DNA of 52,368 nucleotides, from contig NZ_JAGPWD010000041.1 in NCBI RefSeq assembly GCF_018119395.1, positions 1-52,368 of the forward strand, read 5' to 3'. The DNA is from Massilia sp. ZL223 (GTDB taxonomy: Bacteria > Pseudomonadota > Gammaproteobacteria > Burkholderiales > Burkholderiaceae_D). This document shows positions 15,225-23,783 of the stretch, piece after piece. The notes beneath the pieces are model-generated. The model did not search any database. It was given only the letters and a program-made list of their open reading frames with translations, and was not told the DNA's origin. Position 1 is the first letter of the stretch; each line of letters opens with the position of its first letter. The translations under genes and the position numbers were made by a program.

Positions 15225-16163
15225 TTATTTTGGCACCAGGGCCTTGGCCGCGCTACTAACCTGGTCGCGCAGCCACTTGTGCTCGGACGACTGGTGCACG
15301 CGCTGGTGCCAGAGCTGGTAGAAGCGCATCGGCGGGAACTTGATCGGCACCGTAAAGCTCTTCAGCGGCAGCGTCTTTTCATAGAAGCGGATGAACTGGC
15401 GCCCGGTCGTCAGCACCAGGTCGCTCTGGGTCAGCATATAGGGAATCACGCCGAAGTAGGGCGACTCGACCGCGACCTTGCGCTGCATGCCCTGGCGCTC
15501 CAGGAAGGCATCGATCACCCCATGGTAGCCCGGCAGCATCTGGGTCGGGGCGACATGGGGCAAGCTCAGGTAATCCTCGACCGTCATCGCATCGGCGGCC
15601 GTGCGCTTCGCGTAGGGGCTGTCGGCGCGCATGGCGCAGATGATCGGGTCCTCGAACAGCTTGGAGATGTGCAGGTGGGGCGGCGGTTCGTCCCAGTTGG
15701 CGATCACCAGGTCCATGTCGCCGTCCGACAGCATGCGCAGGTAGTCCGTGCCCGGTCCCAGGCTGTGGATCACCACCTTGCTGTTGGGCGAGCCGCGGCG
15801 CAGGGCAGCCACCACGTTGGGCAGGAACTGGGTGTCGAGGTAGTCGGGCGCGGCGATGTGGAAGGTGCGCGCCGCCTGCTCGGGCACGAAGGGTGACTTC
15901 TTGACGAACAGGCTTTCGGCCTCGTCGAGGATGCGCTTGGCCGGGTTCAGCAGGCTTTCGCCATGCTGGGTGGGCACCATGCCGCGCGCCCCGCGCACCA
16001 GCAGCGGGTCGCCGGTCAGCTCGCGGAGTTTACGCAGCGAGGCCGAGATCGAGGGCTGCGGCTGGTTCAGCTTGAGCGCGACGCGCGACACATTCTTTTC
16101 TACCAGCAACAGATACAGGATGCGGATCAGGTGCAGGTCGAGGTGCTGGGGCAGGCTGGACAT
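15225..16163 (-). CDS. LysR family regulator, divergent from puuD
   Basis: A 312-residue LysR-type regulator. The winged helix is residues ~8-66 (LDLHLIRILYLLLVEKNVSR, then NQPQPSISASLRKLRELTGD), a NodD/SyrM-like version of the motif. The effector domain follows from about residue 90, with RTFHIAAPDYLDTQFLPNVV. The start 16163 lacks a clear ribosome site; a TTG at 16178 is an alternative. It is divergent from puuD across 102 bases that hold two nested dyads, and is upstream of the UraD-AllC fusion on the same strand, so it is well placed to control urate breakdown in both directions, perhaps sensing urate or a downstream intermediate. That role is inference. Confidence 0.88.
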   Translation of the reverse strand: MSSLPQHLDLHLIRILYLLLVEKNVSRVALKLNQPQPSISASLRKLRELTGDPLLVRGARGMVPTQHGESLLNPAKRILDEAESLFVKKSPFVPEQAARTFHIAAPDYLDTQFLPNVVAALRRGSPNSKVVIHSLGPGTDYLRMLSDGDMDLVIANWDEPPPHLHISKLFEDPIICAMRADSPYAKRTAADAMTVEDYLSLPHVAPTQMLPGYHGVIDAFLERQGMQRKVAVESPYFGVIPYMLTQSDLVLTTGRQFIRFYEKTLPLKSFTVPIKFPPMRFYQLWHQRVHQSSEHKWLRDQVSSAAKALVPK

Positions 16164-16167
16164 CGTT

Positions 16168-16200
16168 GCGTATATCAAGACGGATATGTCGAATATACGC
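16168..16200. promoter_or_regulatory. Nested dyads between LysR and puuD
   Basis: GCGTATAT (16168-16175) and ATATACGC (16193-16200) form a perfect 8-bp inverted repeat with a 17-base centre. Inside it is a second dyad, ATATC-N6-GATAT (16172-16187). The element sits between the divergent starts at 16163 and 16266, the usual place for a LysR-type binding site. It is AT-rich compared with its surroundings and may overlap the promoters. Confidence 0.5.
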
Positions 16201-16265
16201 TAGTTTTCATGTTGCTGAAAATGAAATCGGTTTATTGTCGAGGCATTCCATCAACAGGAAGCTCC

Positions 16266-17501
16266 ATGGACGTGTTCGGCTATTTGACCCCGTATGCACT
16301 CGAGTGGCTGAACCTGCTCGTACGCTGGCTGCATATCATCACCGGCATCGCGTGGATCGGCGCGTCCTTCTATTTCGTCTGGCTCGACAACACCATCCGC
16401 CCGCCAGCGCCCGGCTCCGAACTGGCGAAGAAGGGCGTCTCGGGCGAGCTCTGGGCCGTGCACGGCGGCGGCTTCTACAACCCGCAGAAATACCTGGTGG
16501 CGCCCGCCGAACTGCCGAAGGAACTGCACTGGTTCAAATGGGAAGCCTATTCGACCTGGCTGTCGGGCTTCGCGTTGCTGTTCATCGTCTACTACTTCAA
16601 CGCCCAGGCCATGATGGTCGACCGCAGCGTGGCCGATCTGTCGAGCTGGCAGGCGGTGGGCGTCGGCCTGGGCAGCCTGGTGGTCGGCTGGGTGGTCTAC
16701 GACCTGCTGTGCCGCTCGCCGCTGGGCAAGCGCGACCTGCTGGTGGGCGTGCTGATCTTCCTGTTCCTGCTCGCCAGCAGCTGGGCGCTGACCCACCTGC
16801 TCAGCGGACGCGCCGCCTACCTGCACGTGGGCGCGATGATCGGCACCATGATGGTGGCCAACGTGGCGATGGTGATCATCCCCGGCCAGCGCACGATGGT
16901 GAACGCCATGCTGGCGGGGCAGAAGCCCGATCCCATTTACGGCATCAAGGCCAAGCAGCGCAGCGTCCACAACAACTACTTCACCTTGCCGGTGCTGTTC
17001 ATCATGATCAGCAACCACTACGCGATGACCTACCGCCACGAGCACGCCTGGGCGGTGCTGGGCACGATCATGCTGGCCGGTGTGCTGATCCGCCACTTCT
17101 TCAACCTGCGCCACAAGGGGCGCATCGAATGGAAGTACCCGGCGGCCGGCGTGGCCCTGTTGCTCGGGCTGGCCGTGGCGATCGCGCCGAAGGCGCCGGT
17201 GCAATCCAGGACCGCGGCCGGAGAAGACGCGGCGGCCCGCTTCGCCGCCGTGCGCACCATCGTCGACCAGCGCTGCGTGGCCTGCCACGCCCAGCAGCCG
17301 ACCCAGCCCGGCTTCGCGACCGCCCCAAGCGGCGTCATGCTGCATACCCCGGAACTCGTGCACCAGAATGCCGCGCGCATCTACCAGCAGACCGTGCAGA
17401 CCAAGGCGATGCCGCTCGCGAACCTCACCAACATGACCGACGCCGAACGCGCCCAGATCGCCGCGTGGTTCGAGTCCGGCGCCAAGACAGGGAACAACTA
17501 A
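16266..17501 (+). CDS. puuD: Membrane urate hydroxylase with cytochrome c domain
   Basis: A 411-residue PuuD-type protein that oxidises urate to 5-hydroxyisourate at the cytoplasmic membrane, passing electrons to a c-type haem. The N-terminal part has eight or so hydrophobic spans with family landmarks WLHIITGIAWIGASFYFVWL, LWAVHGGGFYNPQKYLVAP and LHWFKWEAYSTWLSGFALL. The C-terminal periplasmic cytochrome c domain (about 325-411) has Cys337-x2-Cys340-His341 and a probable axial Met381. No oxygen is used directly, unlike uricase; electrons should enter the respiratory chain. ATG 16266 follows an AGGAAG site. The M20 gene overlaps its stop by one base (TAATG). Confidence 0.94.
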   Translation: MDVFGYLTPYALEWLNLLVRWLHIITGIAWIGASFYFVWLDNTIRPPAPGSELAKKGVSGELWAVHGGGFYNPQKYLVAPAELPKELHWFKWEAYSTWLSGFALLFIVYYFNAQAMMVDRSVADLSSWQAVGVGLGSLVVGWVVYDLLCRSPLGKRDLLVGVLIFLFLLASSWALTHLLSGRAAYLHVGAMIGTMMVANVAMVIIPGQRTMVNAMLAGQKPDPIYGIKAKQRSVHNNYFTLPVLFIMISNHYAMTYRHEHAWAVLGTIMLAGVLIRHFFNLRHKGRIEWKYPAAGVALLLGLAVAIAPKAPVQSRTAAGEDAAARFAAVRTIVDQRCVACHAQQPTQPGFATAPSGVMLHTPELVHQNAARIYQQTVQTKAMPLANLTNMTDAERAQIAAWFESGAKTGNN

Positions 17502-18742
17502 TGGACACACAGCTGCGGGAGCGTCTGCTGCAATGGATCGACGCGCATTTCGACGAAGAGGTCGGCTTTCTCCAGCAGGTGGTGCGCATCCCGACCGATA
17601 CGCCGCCGGGGAATAACGCGCCGCATGCGGAGCAGGTGGCCGCCCTGCTTGGCGGCTTCGGCTGGCAGGCCGAGAAGCACGCGGTGCCGGCGCAGGAAGT
17701 GCGCGACTACGGCATGGAGAGCATCACCAACCTGATCGTACGCCGTCCCTATGGCGCGGGCGGGCCGACCCTGGCGCTCAACGCCCACGGCGACGTAGTG
17801 CCGCCGGGCGAGGGCTGGACCCGGCCGCCCTACGACGCGGTGGTGGAAGACGGCTTCCTGTACGGGCGCGCCGCCGCGGTGTCCAAGAGCGACTTCGCTA
17901 CCTATGTGTACGCGGTGCGCGCGCTGGAAGCGCTGGGCGTGCCGCTCAGGGGCGCGCTGGAGCTGCACTTCACCTACGACGAGGAATTCGGCGGGCTGCT
18001 GGGGCCGGGCTGGCTGCTGGAGCAGGGCCTGACCCGTCCGGACTACGTGATCGCGGCGGGCTTCGCCTACAACATCGTCACCGCCCACAACGCCTGCCTC
18101 CAGCTCGAGATCACCGTACACGGCAAGGCCGGCCACGGCGCCATGCCGGAGACGGCGGTCGACGCCCTGCAGGCCGCGACCCGCATCCTGAACGCGATCT
18201 ACGGCCAGCTGCCGGAACTCAAGAAGATCAAGAGCAAGGTGCCGGGCATCGATTCCCCGACCATGCTGGTGGGCCGCATCGACGGCGGCACCAATACCAA
18301 TGTGGTGCCGGGCAAGGTGGTCATGAAGATGGACCGGCGCATGATTCCGGAGGAAGACCCGGTGGCGGTGGAAGCCCAGGTGCGCGCCCTGGTCGAGGAG
18401 GCGGTGCGCGGCTTGCCCGGGATCCGCCTCGAGATCCGGCGCCTGCTGCTGTCGCATGCGCTGCGCCCGCTGCCGGGTTCCGAGAAGCTGGTGGCGAGCC
18501 TGCAGCAGCACGGCCGCGCCGTGATGGGCGAAGAGATCACGGCCCAGGGCACGCCGCTGTACGCCGATGCCCGCCTGTACGGCGAGCGCGGCATCCCGGC
18601 GGTGCTGTACGGCGCAGGGCCGCGCACGGTGCTGGAATCGAACGCCAAGAAGGCCGACGAACGCCTGCTGCTCGACGACCTGCGCAAGGCCACCAAGGTG
18701 GTGGCGCTGACCCTGCTCGACTTCCTCGGTCCGCAGGCCTGA
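17501..18742 (+). CDS. M20 family protein with altered metal site, coupled to puuD
   Basis: A 413-residue M20/ArgE-DapE fold protein. Kept features: His96 and Asp98 in NAHGDVVPPGEGW, the Asp-Glu-Glu at 160-162 (FTYDEEFGG) and the dimer-domain His212 (GKAGHGAMP). Changed: the bridging Asp of the usual GRGxxDxK is Val127 (GRAAAVSK), the usual EPT Glu is Gly187 (VIAAGFAYN), and the C-terminal AHxxDE His is Lys383 (NAKKADE). Three of five canonical ligands thus look replaced, so ordinary di-zinc amidohydrolase chemistry is doubtful unless nearby residues (e.g. Asp131) substitute. Its start overlaps the puuD stop, so a role in urate/ureide metabolism is likely but undefined. Confidence 0.85.
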   Translation: MDTQLRERLLQWIDAHFDEEVGFLQQVVRIPTDTPPGNNAPHAEQVAALLGGFGWQAEKHAVPAQEVRDYGMESITNLIVRRPYGAGGPTLALNAHGDVVPPGEGWTRPPYDAVVEDGFLYGRAAAVSKSDFATYVYAVRALEALGVPLRGALELHFTYDEEFGGLLGPGWLLEQGLTRPDYVIAAGFAYNIVTAHNACLQLEITVHGKAGHGAMPETAVDALQAATRILNAIYGQLPELKKIKSKVPGIDSPTMLVGRIDGGTNTNVVPGKVVMKMDRRMIPEEDPVAVEAQVRALVEEAVRGLPGIRLEIRRLLLSHALRPLPGSEKLVASLQQHGRAVMGEEITAQGTPLYADARLYGERGIPAVLYGAGPRTVLESNAKKADERLLLDDLRKATKVVALTLLDFLGPQA

Positions 18743-18760
18743 ACGCGGCTCTGAGCGTGG

Positions 18761-20950
18761 CTATTTTGTGCGCGGCACGATGGCGAACTGCGGACCGGCG
18801 CCGAAGTTCGGCTTGAAGCTGCGCGCCATGAACTGGCGCCATGCCTTCCAGCCCTCGTCCCCGAGGGTATCGGCGGCATAGGCCAGGGCGGGCTGCATGT
18901 TGGCGGGAGAGGCCGAGGTGCCGCTCGAGTAGCCCAGCATTTCGCCTGGCTTGCGCTTGAGCGCAGCCATCATGGCGTCGCTGGCGCAAGGCAGGTCTCT
19001 TGCCTGTTCCGGCAAGCTGGCGCGGACCATCTCGCCAATCGTCGGGTAGAAGGGTCCATCCGGCTTGTCGCGCACCATCCACGCATAGCTGGACGCGGCG
19101 ATCCAGCAGCTTCCTTCGCCCACCATGCGCCTGGCCGGAAAGCGCGCTTTCCAGGCGAGCAGGGTCTTGGCCTTGCCGAAGCCGAGTTCCGCGGCGTGGC
19201 CGACGGCGGAGGTGAAGAAGTCGTCCTGCCAGGGCGCGATGCCGCGTCCGCGCTCGTAGACGATGGCATAGCCAAAGGTGAGGAAGCCCTGTTCGGGAGC
19301 GCGCGGGTTGTTGGTGTACTCGGTGTTGTACCAGTCGAGGTTATGGTCGAGCAGGGACAGGAAGTGCGGCTTGAGCGGATGCTTGTCCGGCGTGATGTAG
19401 GCCGCCTGGGCCAGTGTGCGCAGCGACCACGCCTGGCCCCTTACCTGGTCCCATTTCAGGACGCCTTTGCCGTAGAACCGGTAGGGAGGATTCGAGGCGA
19501 ACACGTTGTACATGGCCCAGAACTGCAGTTCCTCGAGGTAGTAATGATCCCCTGTGAGCAGATAGGGAAGGTAGGCGAAGCCGGGTTGATGCGAGGTGTC
19601 GTGCAGATTCGGCGTGCGGCAGGCCTCCGGGCGCACGCAGTCGGGAAAGGCTTCGCTGCGCTTGGCCACCGGGTTGAACTTCACCGACGGACCTCCGAGC
19701 GTGGAGAGGTAAGGATAGTCGACCAGGCTGACCGGCAGATCGGTGCGCCGGTCGCGGTAATGCATGGACCAGCTGCCGGCCAGGTCGGCGGTCCCGAAGG
19801 TGATGTCGCGCGCGCGCGGATCCATGCCCAGCAGGTACATCACCGCCCATCCCGGCAGCAGGCCGATGTCCGGCCTCCCGCCGGTGGTGGGCATGGCCGG
19901 CAGCGCCGCGCCGACACCCATCGGTTCGGTCTTGGGGCCGGACCAGGCCTTGTGCATCGCCGTCAGCGCGCTGTCGTCGATCCGCACCGAAGCGTCGTAG
20001 TTCGGCAGCGCGCGCGAGGCCAGCAGCTGGGCGGTGTCGTGGCGCACGTGGATGGCGGGGGCTCCTCCCGTCCAGGCGAGCTTGCGCCAGCGCGCGTGAT
20101 GGTAATGCACCAGCTCCGGCTGGCGGAACACGGTGTCCCCGTTCACGGCCAGTTCGGCGTCGTAGGTCAGGTTCGACGGGTTCGGTTCGAAGGCCCAGTC
20201 GTTTTCGACCGTCAGGTCGACCCGCGCCTTGCGCAGCTCGGGATACCAGCGCAGCGCGAAGCGGGCGCTCAGATGCGGGTGGGGGCGTCCCGCCGCGTCG
20301 GCAAGAGGGATCGCGGCCACCCATTCCTGGACCACGGGACCGGCGAGCCAGCTGCGCGGCTTGCCCTTGGCGAAAGCCCGCGCCAGCGTCGCGACCCAGG
20401 GCTTGCCGTCCAGCGTGGCGGTAAAGGTGGCGCTTACGCCTTCCGGCAGCGCCGGCGCGCCGCCGGCTTGCGGCGCGGCCCCCGAAGCAGGCAGCAGGCC
20501 CAGCGCAAGCGGATGCTTGCTTGGCACGGGCAGGATGGCGGAGACGACGGCATGACGCAGCGAGCCGTCGGGATGGCGGGCCTTGACGTCGACCTGCAGC
20601 GGGACGCGGCTGCCGTCGGCCAGCTTGCCCGCCAGTCCGGCCCCGCCCGCGACCGCGCCCGGAGCGAATACCTGTCCAACACTGACGGGCACGCGCTTGT
20701 CCTCGGTGGCGCCCGTGGATTCGATGCGCAAGGTGGCAAGCGCTCCTTCGATCGCAGCCGGCGCGGACCCGCTTTCGGCGGCCGCGGAAGCCTTCCCGTA
20801 GCGGGCGTCGAGCACGCGCTGCGGATCGAATCCGCCGCCGGCCGGCAGGCCCTGGAAGGCCTGCGCATGCAGCAGCGAGGAGGACGCGGCCGTGATGGCC
20901 AGCAGGAGAGTGCAGGCGAGTCTGGGAAGAATTGCGGCGGGAAGGGTCAT
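18761..20950 (-). CDS. Exported RIFT-barrel/toroid protein of unknown function
   Basis: A 729-residue secreted protein. The signal peptide spans about residues 1-29 (hydrophobic core CTLLLAITAASSSLL). Residues ~65-200 look like a RIFT-barrel domain as in PcRGLX/YetA-type rhamnogalacturonan-lyase relatives (RVPVSVGQVFAPGAV, VPLQVDVKARHPDGSLRHAV). The rest is aromatic-rich and helical, with YLPYLLTGDHYYLEELQFWA and RGQAWSLRTLAQAAY suggesting an alpha/alpha toroid common in polysaccharide lyases. I could not assign a family with certainty, and no catalytic residues can be named. It lies 57 bases after the S9 peptidase stop with a terminator hairpin between, and is convergent with the M20 gene (18-base gap). 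Confidence 0.7.
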   Translation of the reverse strand: MTLPAAILPRLACTLLLAITAASSSLLHAQAFQGLPAGGGFDPQRVLDARYGKASAAAESGSAPAAIEGALATLRIESTGATEDKRVPVSVGQVFAPGAVAGGAGLAGKLADGSRVPLQVDVKARHPDGSLRHAVVSAILPVPSKHPLALGLLPASGAAPQAGGAPALPEGVSATFTATLDGKPWVATLARAFAKGKPRSWLAGPVVQEWVAAIPLADAAGRPHPHLSARFALRWYPELRKARVDLTVENDWAFEPNPSNLTYDAELAVNGDTVFRQPELVHYHHARWRKLAWTGGAPAIHVRHDTAQLLASRALPNYDASVRIDDSALTAMHKAWSGPKTEPMGVGAALPAMPTTGGRPDIGLLPGWAVMYLLGMDPRARDITFGTADLAGSWSMHYRDRRTDLPVSLVDYPYLSTLGGPSVKFNPVAKRSEAFPDCVRPEACRTPNLHDTSHQPGFAYLPYLLTGDHYYLEELQFWAMYNVFASNPPYRFYGKGVLKWDQVRGQAWSLRTLAQAAYITPDKHPLKPHFLSLLDHNLDWYNTEYTNNPRAPEQGFLTFGYAIVYERGRGIAPWQDDFFTSAVGHAAELGFGKAKTLLAWKARFPARRMVGEGSCWIAASSYAWMVRDKPDGPFYPTIGEMVRASLPEQARDLPCASDAMMAALKRKPGEMLGYSSGTSASPANMQPALAYAADTLGDEGWKAWRQFMARSFKPNFGAGPQFAIVPRTK

Positions 20951-20972
20951 ACGCAGCCGGTGAGGAAGTTAG

Positions 20973-20994
20973 AAAGGCGCCCGGAGGCGCCTTT
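20973..20994 (-). terminator. Intrinsic terminator after the S9 peptidase
   Basis: A 9-bp perfect stem (AAAGGCGCC / GGCGCCTTT) with a 4-base loop, beginning 12 bases after the S9 peptidase stop and continuing into TTTCT on the minus strand. It separates the peptidase gene from the RIFT-barrel gene. The T-run is short, so read-through is possible. Confidence 0.65.
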
Positions 20995-21006
20995 CATCTT
21001 ACCGTT

Positions 21007-23370
21007 TTACTGCTTGAGGGTGCGCTCGAACAGCTTGTAGATGCGGCGGTACTGGTCGAACCAGGCTTCCGGCTGCACGTAGGCGTGGCGCTCCAGCGGA
21101 TAGCTGGCCAGTTCCCAGTTGTCCTTTTTCAGTTCGATGAGTCGCTGGGCCATGCGCACCGAGTCCTGGTAGAACACGTTGTCGTCCACCATGCCGTGCG
21201 AGATCAGCAGGTTGCCCTTGAGGTTCTCGGCGTACTCGATCGGCGACGACACCTTGTAGGCCTGCGGGTCGATGTCCGGCGTGTTCAGGATGTTGGCGGT
21301 GTATTCGTGGTTGTAGGTGGTCCAGTCGGTCACCGGGCGCAGCGCCGCGCCGGACTTGAACACCTCGGGTGCGCGCATCAGGGCCATGAAGGTCATGAAG
21401 CCGCCGTAGCTGCCGCCGTACACGCCCACATTCGCGGCGTCGCCCTGGTGGTTCTTGACCATGTAATTCACGCCGTCGATGTAGTCCTGCAGTTCAGGAT
21501 GGCCCATCTGGCGGTAGATCGCGTTGCGCCACTTGGCGCCGTAGCCTTTCGAGGCGCGGTAGTCCATGTCGAGCACCACGTAGCCCTTCTGCACCAGCAG
21601 GTTGTGGAACATCTGCTCGCGGAAGTAGTTCGGGTAGCGCTTGCTGACGTTCTGCAGGTAGCCGGCGCCGTGCACGAACATCACGACCGGGTACTTCTTG
21701 CCCGCTTCCAGCTGGGCCGGGCGGTACAGCTTGGCCCAGACCGGGTCGCCGCCGGCGCTCGAGGGCACGGCCACGTATTGCGGCTCGATCCAGGTGCGCG
21801 CCTTGAAGTCCGCCGTGCGGGTGTCGGTCAGCCTGGTGGCCGCGCCGCCGGAGACCGGAACGGTCGCGATCTGCACCGGGGTGTAGCTGGCCGACCAGTG
21901 CAGCAGCAGCTTGTCCTCGCCCGGCGATAAACGGAAGCGCTCGACGCCGTCGAGCTGGGTCACTTCGCGCACGGCGCCGGTCCTGGCGTTGACCGCGCAG
22001 ACTTCGTAATCGCCCGGAGTGGCGCGGTTGCACATGACGTAGGCGGTGCCGCCGTCGCGGGTCCAGCGCACGTCCGAGGCTTCCCACTTGCCCTGGGTGA
22101 GGGCACGGATGCTGCCGGTCGCGGTGTCCGCCGTGTACAGGTGCGAGTAGCCGCTTTCCTCGGACAGGAACCACAGGCTGCGGTTGTCCGGCAGCCAGCC
22201 GAATTCGTTGTTGTCGTAGTTGACCCAGGCGTTGTCCGTCAGGCGGTGCAGCGGCTTGAGCTTGGCGCCGTCCAGGTCGACGGTGGCGATCCAGCGGTCC
22301 TTGTTGTCGACCGCGCGCAGCATCACGGCCACGCCGGCGCCGTTGGCGCTCCAGCTGATGCCGTCGACGCCGTCGATCACGCGCAGCGCGCGGTTGCCCT
22401 TGAGCGGATCGCGCTTGGCGGCGGCGCGCAGCTCGGCCAGCGGGTCCTGGTTCACGCCCGGCAGCACGTCGAAGGAGAGCTCCTGCACCTTGTTGGTGCG
22501 CAGGTCGACCAGCTTCAGTGCATGCGGCGCCGGCATGTTGCGTCCCACCCGGGTGCGCTGGTCGTCGAATTCCTCGTAGCCCGACTCGGTCACGTAGCGC
22601 GGCATCTTGCCGACGCGGCCCTTGTCGCTGCCCTTGGGCGCGGTGGCGACGATCAGCCAGCGGCCGTCCGGGGACAGGCTGCTGTTCTCGATCTCGACCT
22701 TGTCGCCGAAGTACACGGGAGCCGGCGCCATGCTCGGGTCGATGCGGCGCAGTTCTTCGGTACGCGCGCGCATGGCGTCGCGCTCGTCCTTCTGGCGCTT
22801 GAGGGTCGTGATCAGGCGCAGCTGCATGGTGCGCAGCGCGTCGTCGTCGGTAGCCGCCGGGTCCTTGGCGGCGCGCGGCAGCGCGGCCGGGCCGACCACC
22901 TTGGATGCGCGGTCCCACAGGTACCAGTCGTTGCCGATGCGGTACTGCACGCCGCGGCCGTCGGCCGTGAACTGGGCGGCGTCCAGCTTGCTCGCGCCGC
23001 GCGTGATCTGGACCAGGTCGCCGTTCTTCAGGCTGCGTTCGAACAGGTCGCCGTTGCGCAGCACCAGCATGCGGCTGCGGTCCGGGCTATAGAACACATC
23101 CGGGCTGTCGACCTTCGCCAGTTCGGTGTCGGCCACCAGGCGCGGCTTGGCGCCGGCCTGGAAGGTGTCGCGCAGGGGCGAACCGGTGCGCTTCTGCTTG
23201 TAGTAGACCTGCTTGCCGTCCCAGCTCCACCATGCGGCTTCCACCGGCGTGCCGATCCAGTCCGGGTGGTCCATGGCCTGGTCGAGGGTGATGGGCGTGG
23301 AGGCCGCCGCCGGCAGCGCGATCAGCGCCGCGAGAATCGTGGGGAAGAAGGGTGGTCGCATCGTAATCAT
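21007..23370 (-). CDS. S9 family prolyl oligopeptidase / DPP-IV-like peptidase
   Basis: A 787-residue exported serine peptidase. A signal peptide (PFFPTILAALIALPAAAS) is followed by a beta-propeller of about residues 50-510 and an alpha/beta-hydrolase domain to the end. The nucleophile is Ser654 in YGGSYGGFM; the Asp is in HGMVDDNVF and the His in ERHAYVQPEAW close to the C-terminus, in the order expected for S9. The order of domains and the start DWIGTPVEAAWWSWDGKQVYYK fit the DPP-IV-like branch that trims dipeptides or oligopeptides. Start is 23370 or 23361 (both ATG, neither with a convincing ribosome site). It is transcribed alone, with a terminator downstream. Confidence 0.9.
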   Translation of the reverse strand: MITMRPPFFPTILAALIALPAAASTPITLDQAMDHPDWIGTPVEAAWWSWDGKQVYYKQKRTGSPLRDTFQAGAKPRLVADTELAKVDSPDVFYSPDRSRMLVLRNGDLFERSLKNGDLVQITRGASKLDAAQFTADGRGVQYRIGNDWYLWDRASKVVGPAALPRAAKDPAATDDDALRTMQLRLITTLKRQKDERDAMRARTEELRRIDPSMAPAPVYFGDKVEIENSSLSPDGRWLIVATAPKGSDKGRVGKMPRYVTESGYEEFDDQRTRVGRNMPAPHALKLVDLRTNKVQELSFDVLPGVNQDPLAELRAAAKRDPLKGNRALRVIDGVDGISWSANGAGVAVMLRAVDNKDRWIATVDLDGAKLKPLHRLTDNAWVNYDNNEFGWLPDNRSLWFLSEESGYSHLYTADTATGSIRALTQGKWEASDVRWTRDGGTAYVMCNRATPGDYEVCAVNARTGAVREVTQLDGVERFRLSPGEDKLLLHWSASYTPVQIATVPVSGGAATRLTDTRTADFKARTWIEPQYVAVPSSAGGDPVWAKLYRPAQLEAGKKYPVVMFVHGAGYLQNVSKRYPNYFREQMFHNLLVQKGYVVLDMDYRASKGYGAKWRNAIYRQMGHPELQDYIDGVNYMVKNHQGDAANVGVYGGSYGGFMTFMALMRAPEVFKSGAALRPVTDWTTYNHEYTANILNTPDIDPQAYKVSSPIEYAENLKGNLLISHGMVDDNVFYQDSVRMAQRLIELKKDNWELASYPLERHAYVQPEAWFDQYRRIYKLFERTLKQ

Positions 23371-23423
23371 GGTGAGGTGGGTGAACACATGCTTGCCTTG
23401 GTAAGGCGAGTGCATTCTAGCTC

Positions 23424-23559
23424 AGCCACTGCTGGCGACGGCGTCAATACAGGCAGGTTTTTTTGCCGTAACGACAAACGCCGATCACACATATGTATGA
23501 CCGGCGTCGGGAAGATATCTATGCTGCACCGCAACGGTGCGCGGCGATCTCAGATCGCC
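23424..23559 (-). other. Hairpin-rich tail downstream of the tiny-ORF pair
   Basis: Reading the minus strand, three hairpins follow in order: GGCGATCT-G-AGATCGCC (23543-23559, containing the TGA of the second 35-residue ORF), GCACCG-TTG-CGGTGC just beyond it (around 23525-23540), and a 26-base near-palindrome around 23481-23506 whose two imperfect positions are G-U pairs only in minus-strand RNA. None has an obvious downstream T-run. Whether this is a terminator array or a structured RNA end is open. No gene is visible between 23371 and 23549. Confidence 0.45.
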
Positions 23560-23657
23560 TTGTAGGGACCTTTCGGTGCGCGCGGCAGGAGCATGGCGAT
23601 GCGGCCGGCGACGGCCAGTGCGGCCAGGGCCACCAGTGCGTATTCGAACAAGTCCAT
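23550..23657 (-). CDS. 35-residue membrane peptide (second of a tiny-ORF pair)
   Basis: A 35-codon ORF starting 2 bases after the stop of the upstream 35-codon ORF (TGA-GC-ATG). The product MDLFEYALVALAALAVAGRI, then AMLLPRAPKGPYKAI, has an acidic N-terminus, one hydrophobic helix of about 17 residues and a basic C-terminus, as expected for a single-span small membrane protein with its tail inside. The tight spacing suggests translational coupling. There is no similarity I recognise. Small membrane peptides often modulate a larger complex. It lies upstream of nasT in divergent orientation. That it is translated is inferred from structure of the pair, not proven. Confidence 0.55.
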   Translation of the reverse strand: MDLFEYALVALAALAVAGRIAMLLPRAPKGPYKAI

Positions 23658-23659
23658 GC

Positions 23660-23767
23660 TCAGCCTCGCACGGAGGGAGCCCAGCCGCCGTGTGCGGCGT
23701 AGAGTTCTTGCGAGAAGCTGCGGATGGCGGCCAGTGCGGCGGCGATGAAGCTGGTGGTAGCGGTCAT
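23660..23767 (-). CDS. 35-residue peptide (first of a tiny-ORF pair)
   Basis: A 35-codon ORF whose product is MTATTSFIAAALAAIRSFSQ followed by ELYAAHGGWAPSVRG. The first ~16 residues could form an amphipathic or short membrane helix. A good ribosome site (GGAGA) lies about 7 bases before the ATG at 23767. A promoter-like -35/-10 pair and an inverted repeat lie just upstream, and a second ORF of the same length follows after 2 bases, so this looks like a small real operon rather than chance. No family is known to me. Too short for routine gene calling, so it may be unannotated in relatives. Confidence 0.55.
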   Translation of the reverse strand: MTATTSFIAAALAAIRSFSQELYAAHGGWAPSVRG

Positions 23768-23783
23768 GTCGAATCTCCGATAA

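Noticed and set aside
23461..23475. T-run after GGCAGG near 23463 as a plus-strand terminator
   Set aside because: No plus-strand gene ends nearby, and the possible stem (GGCA/TGCC) is only 4 bp and contains the T-run in its loop.
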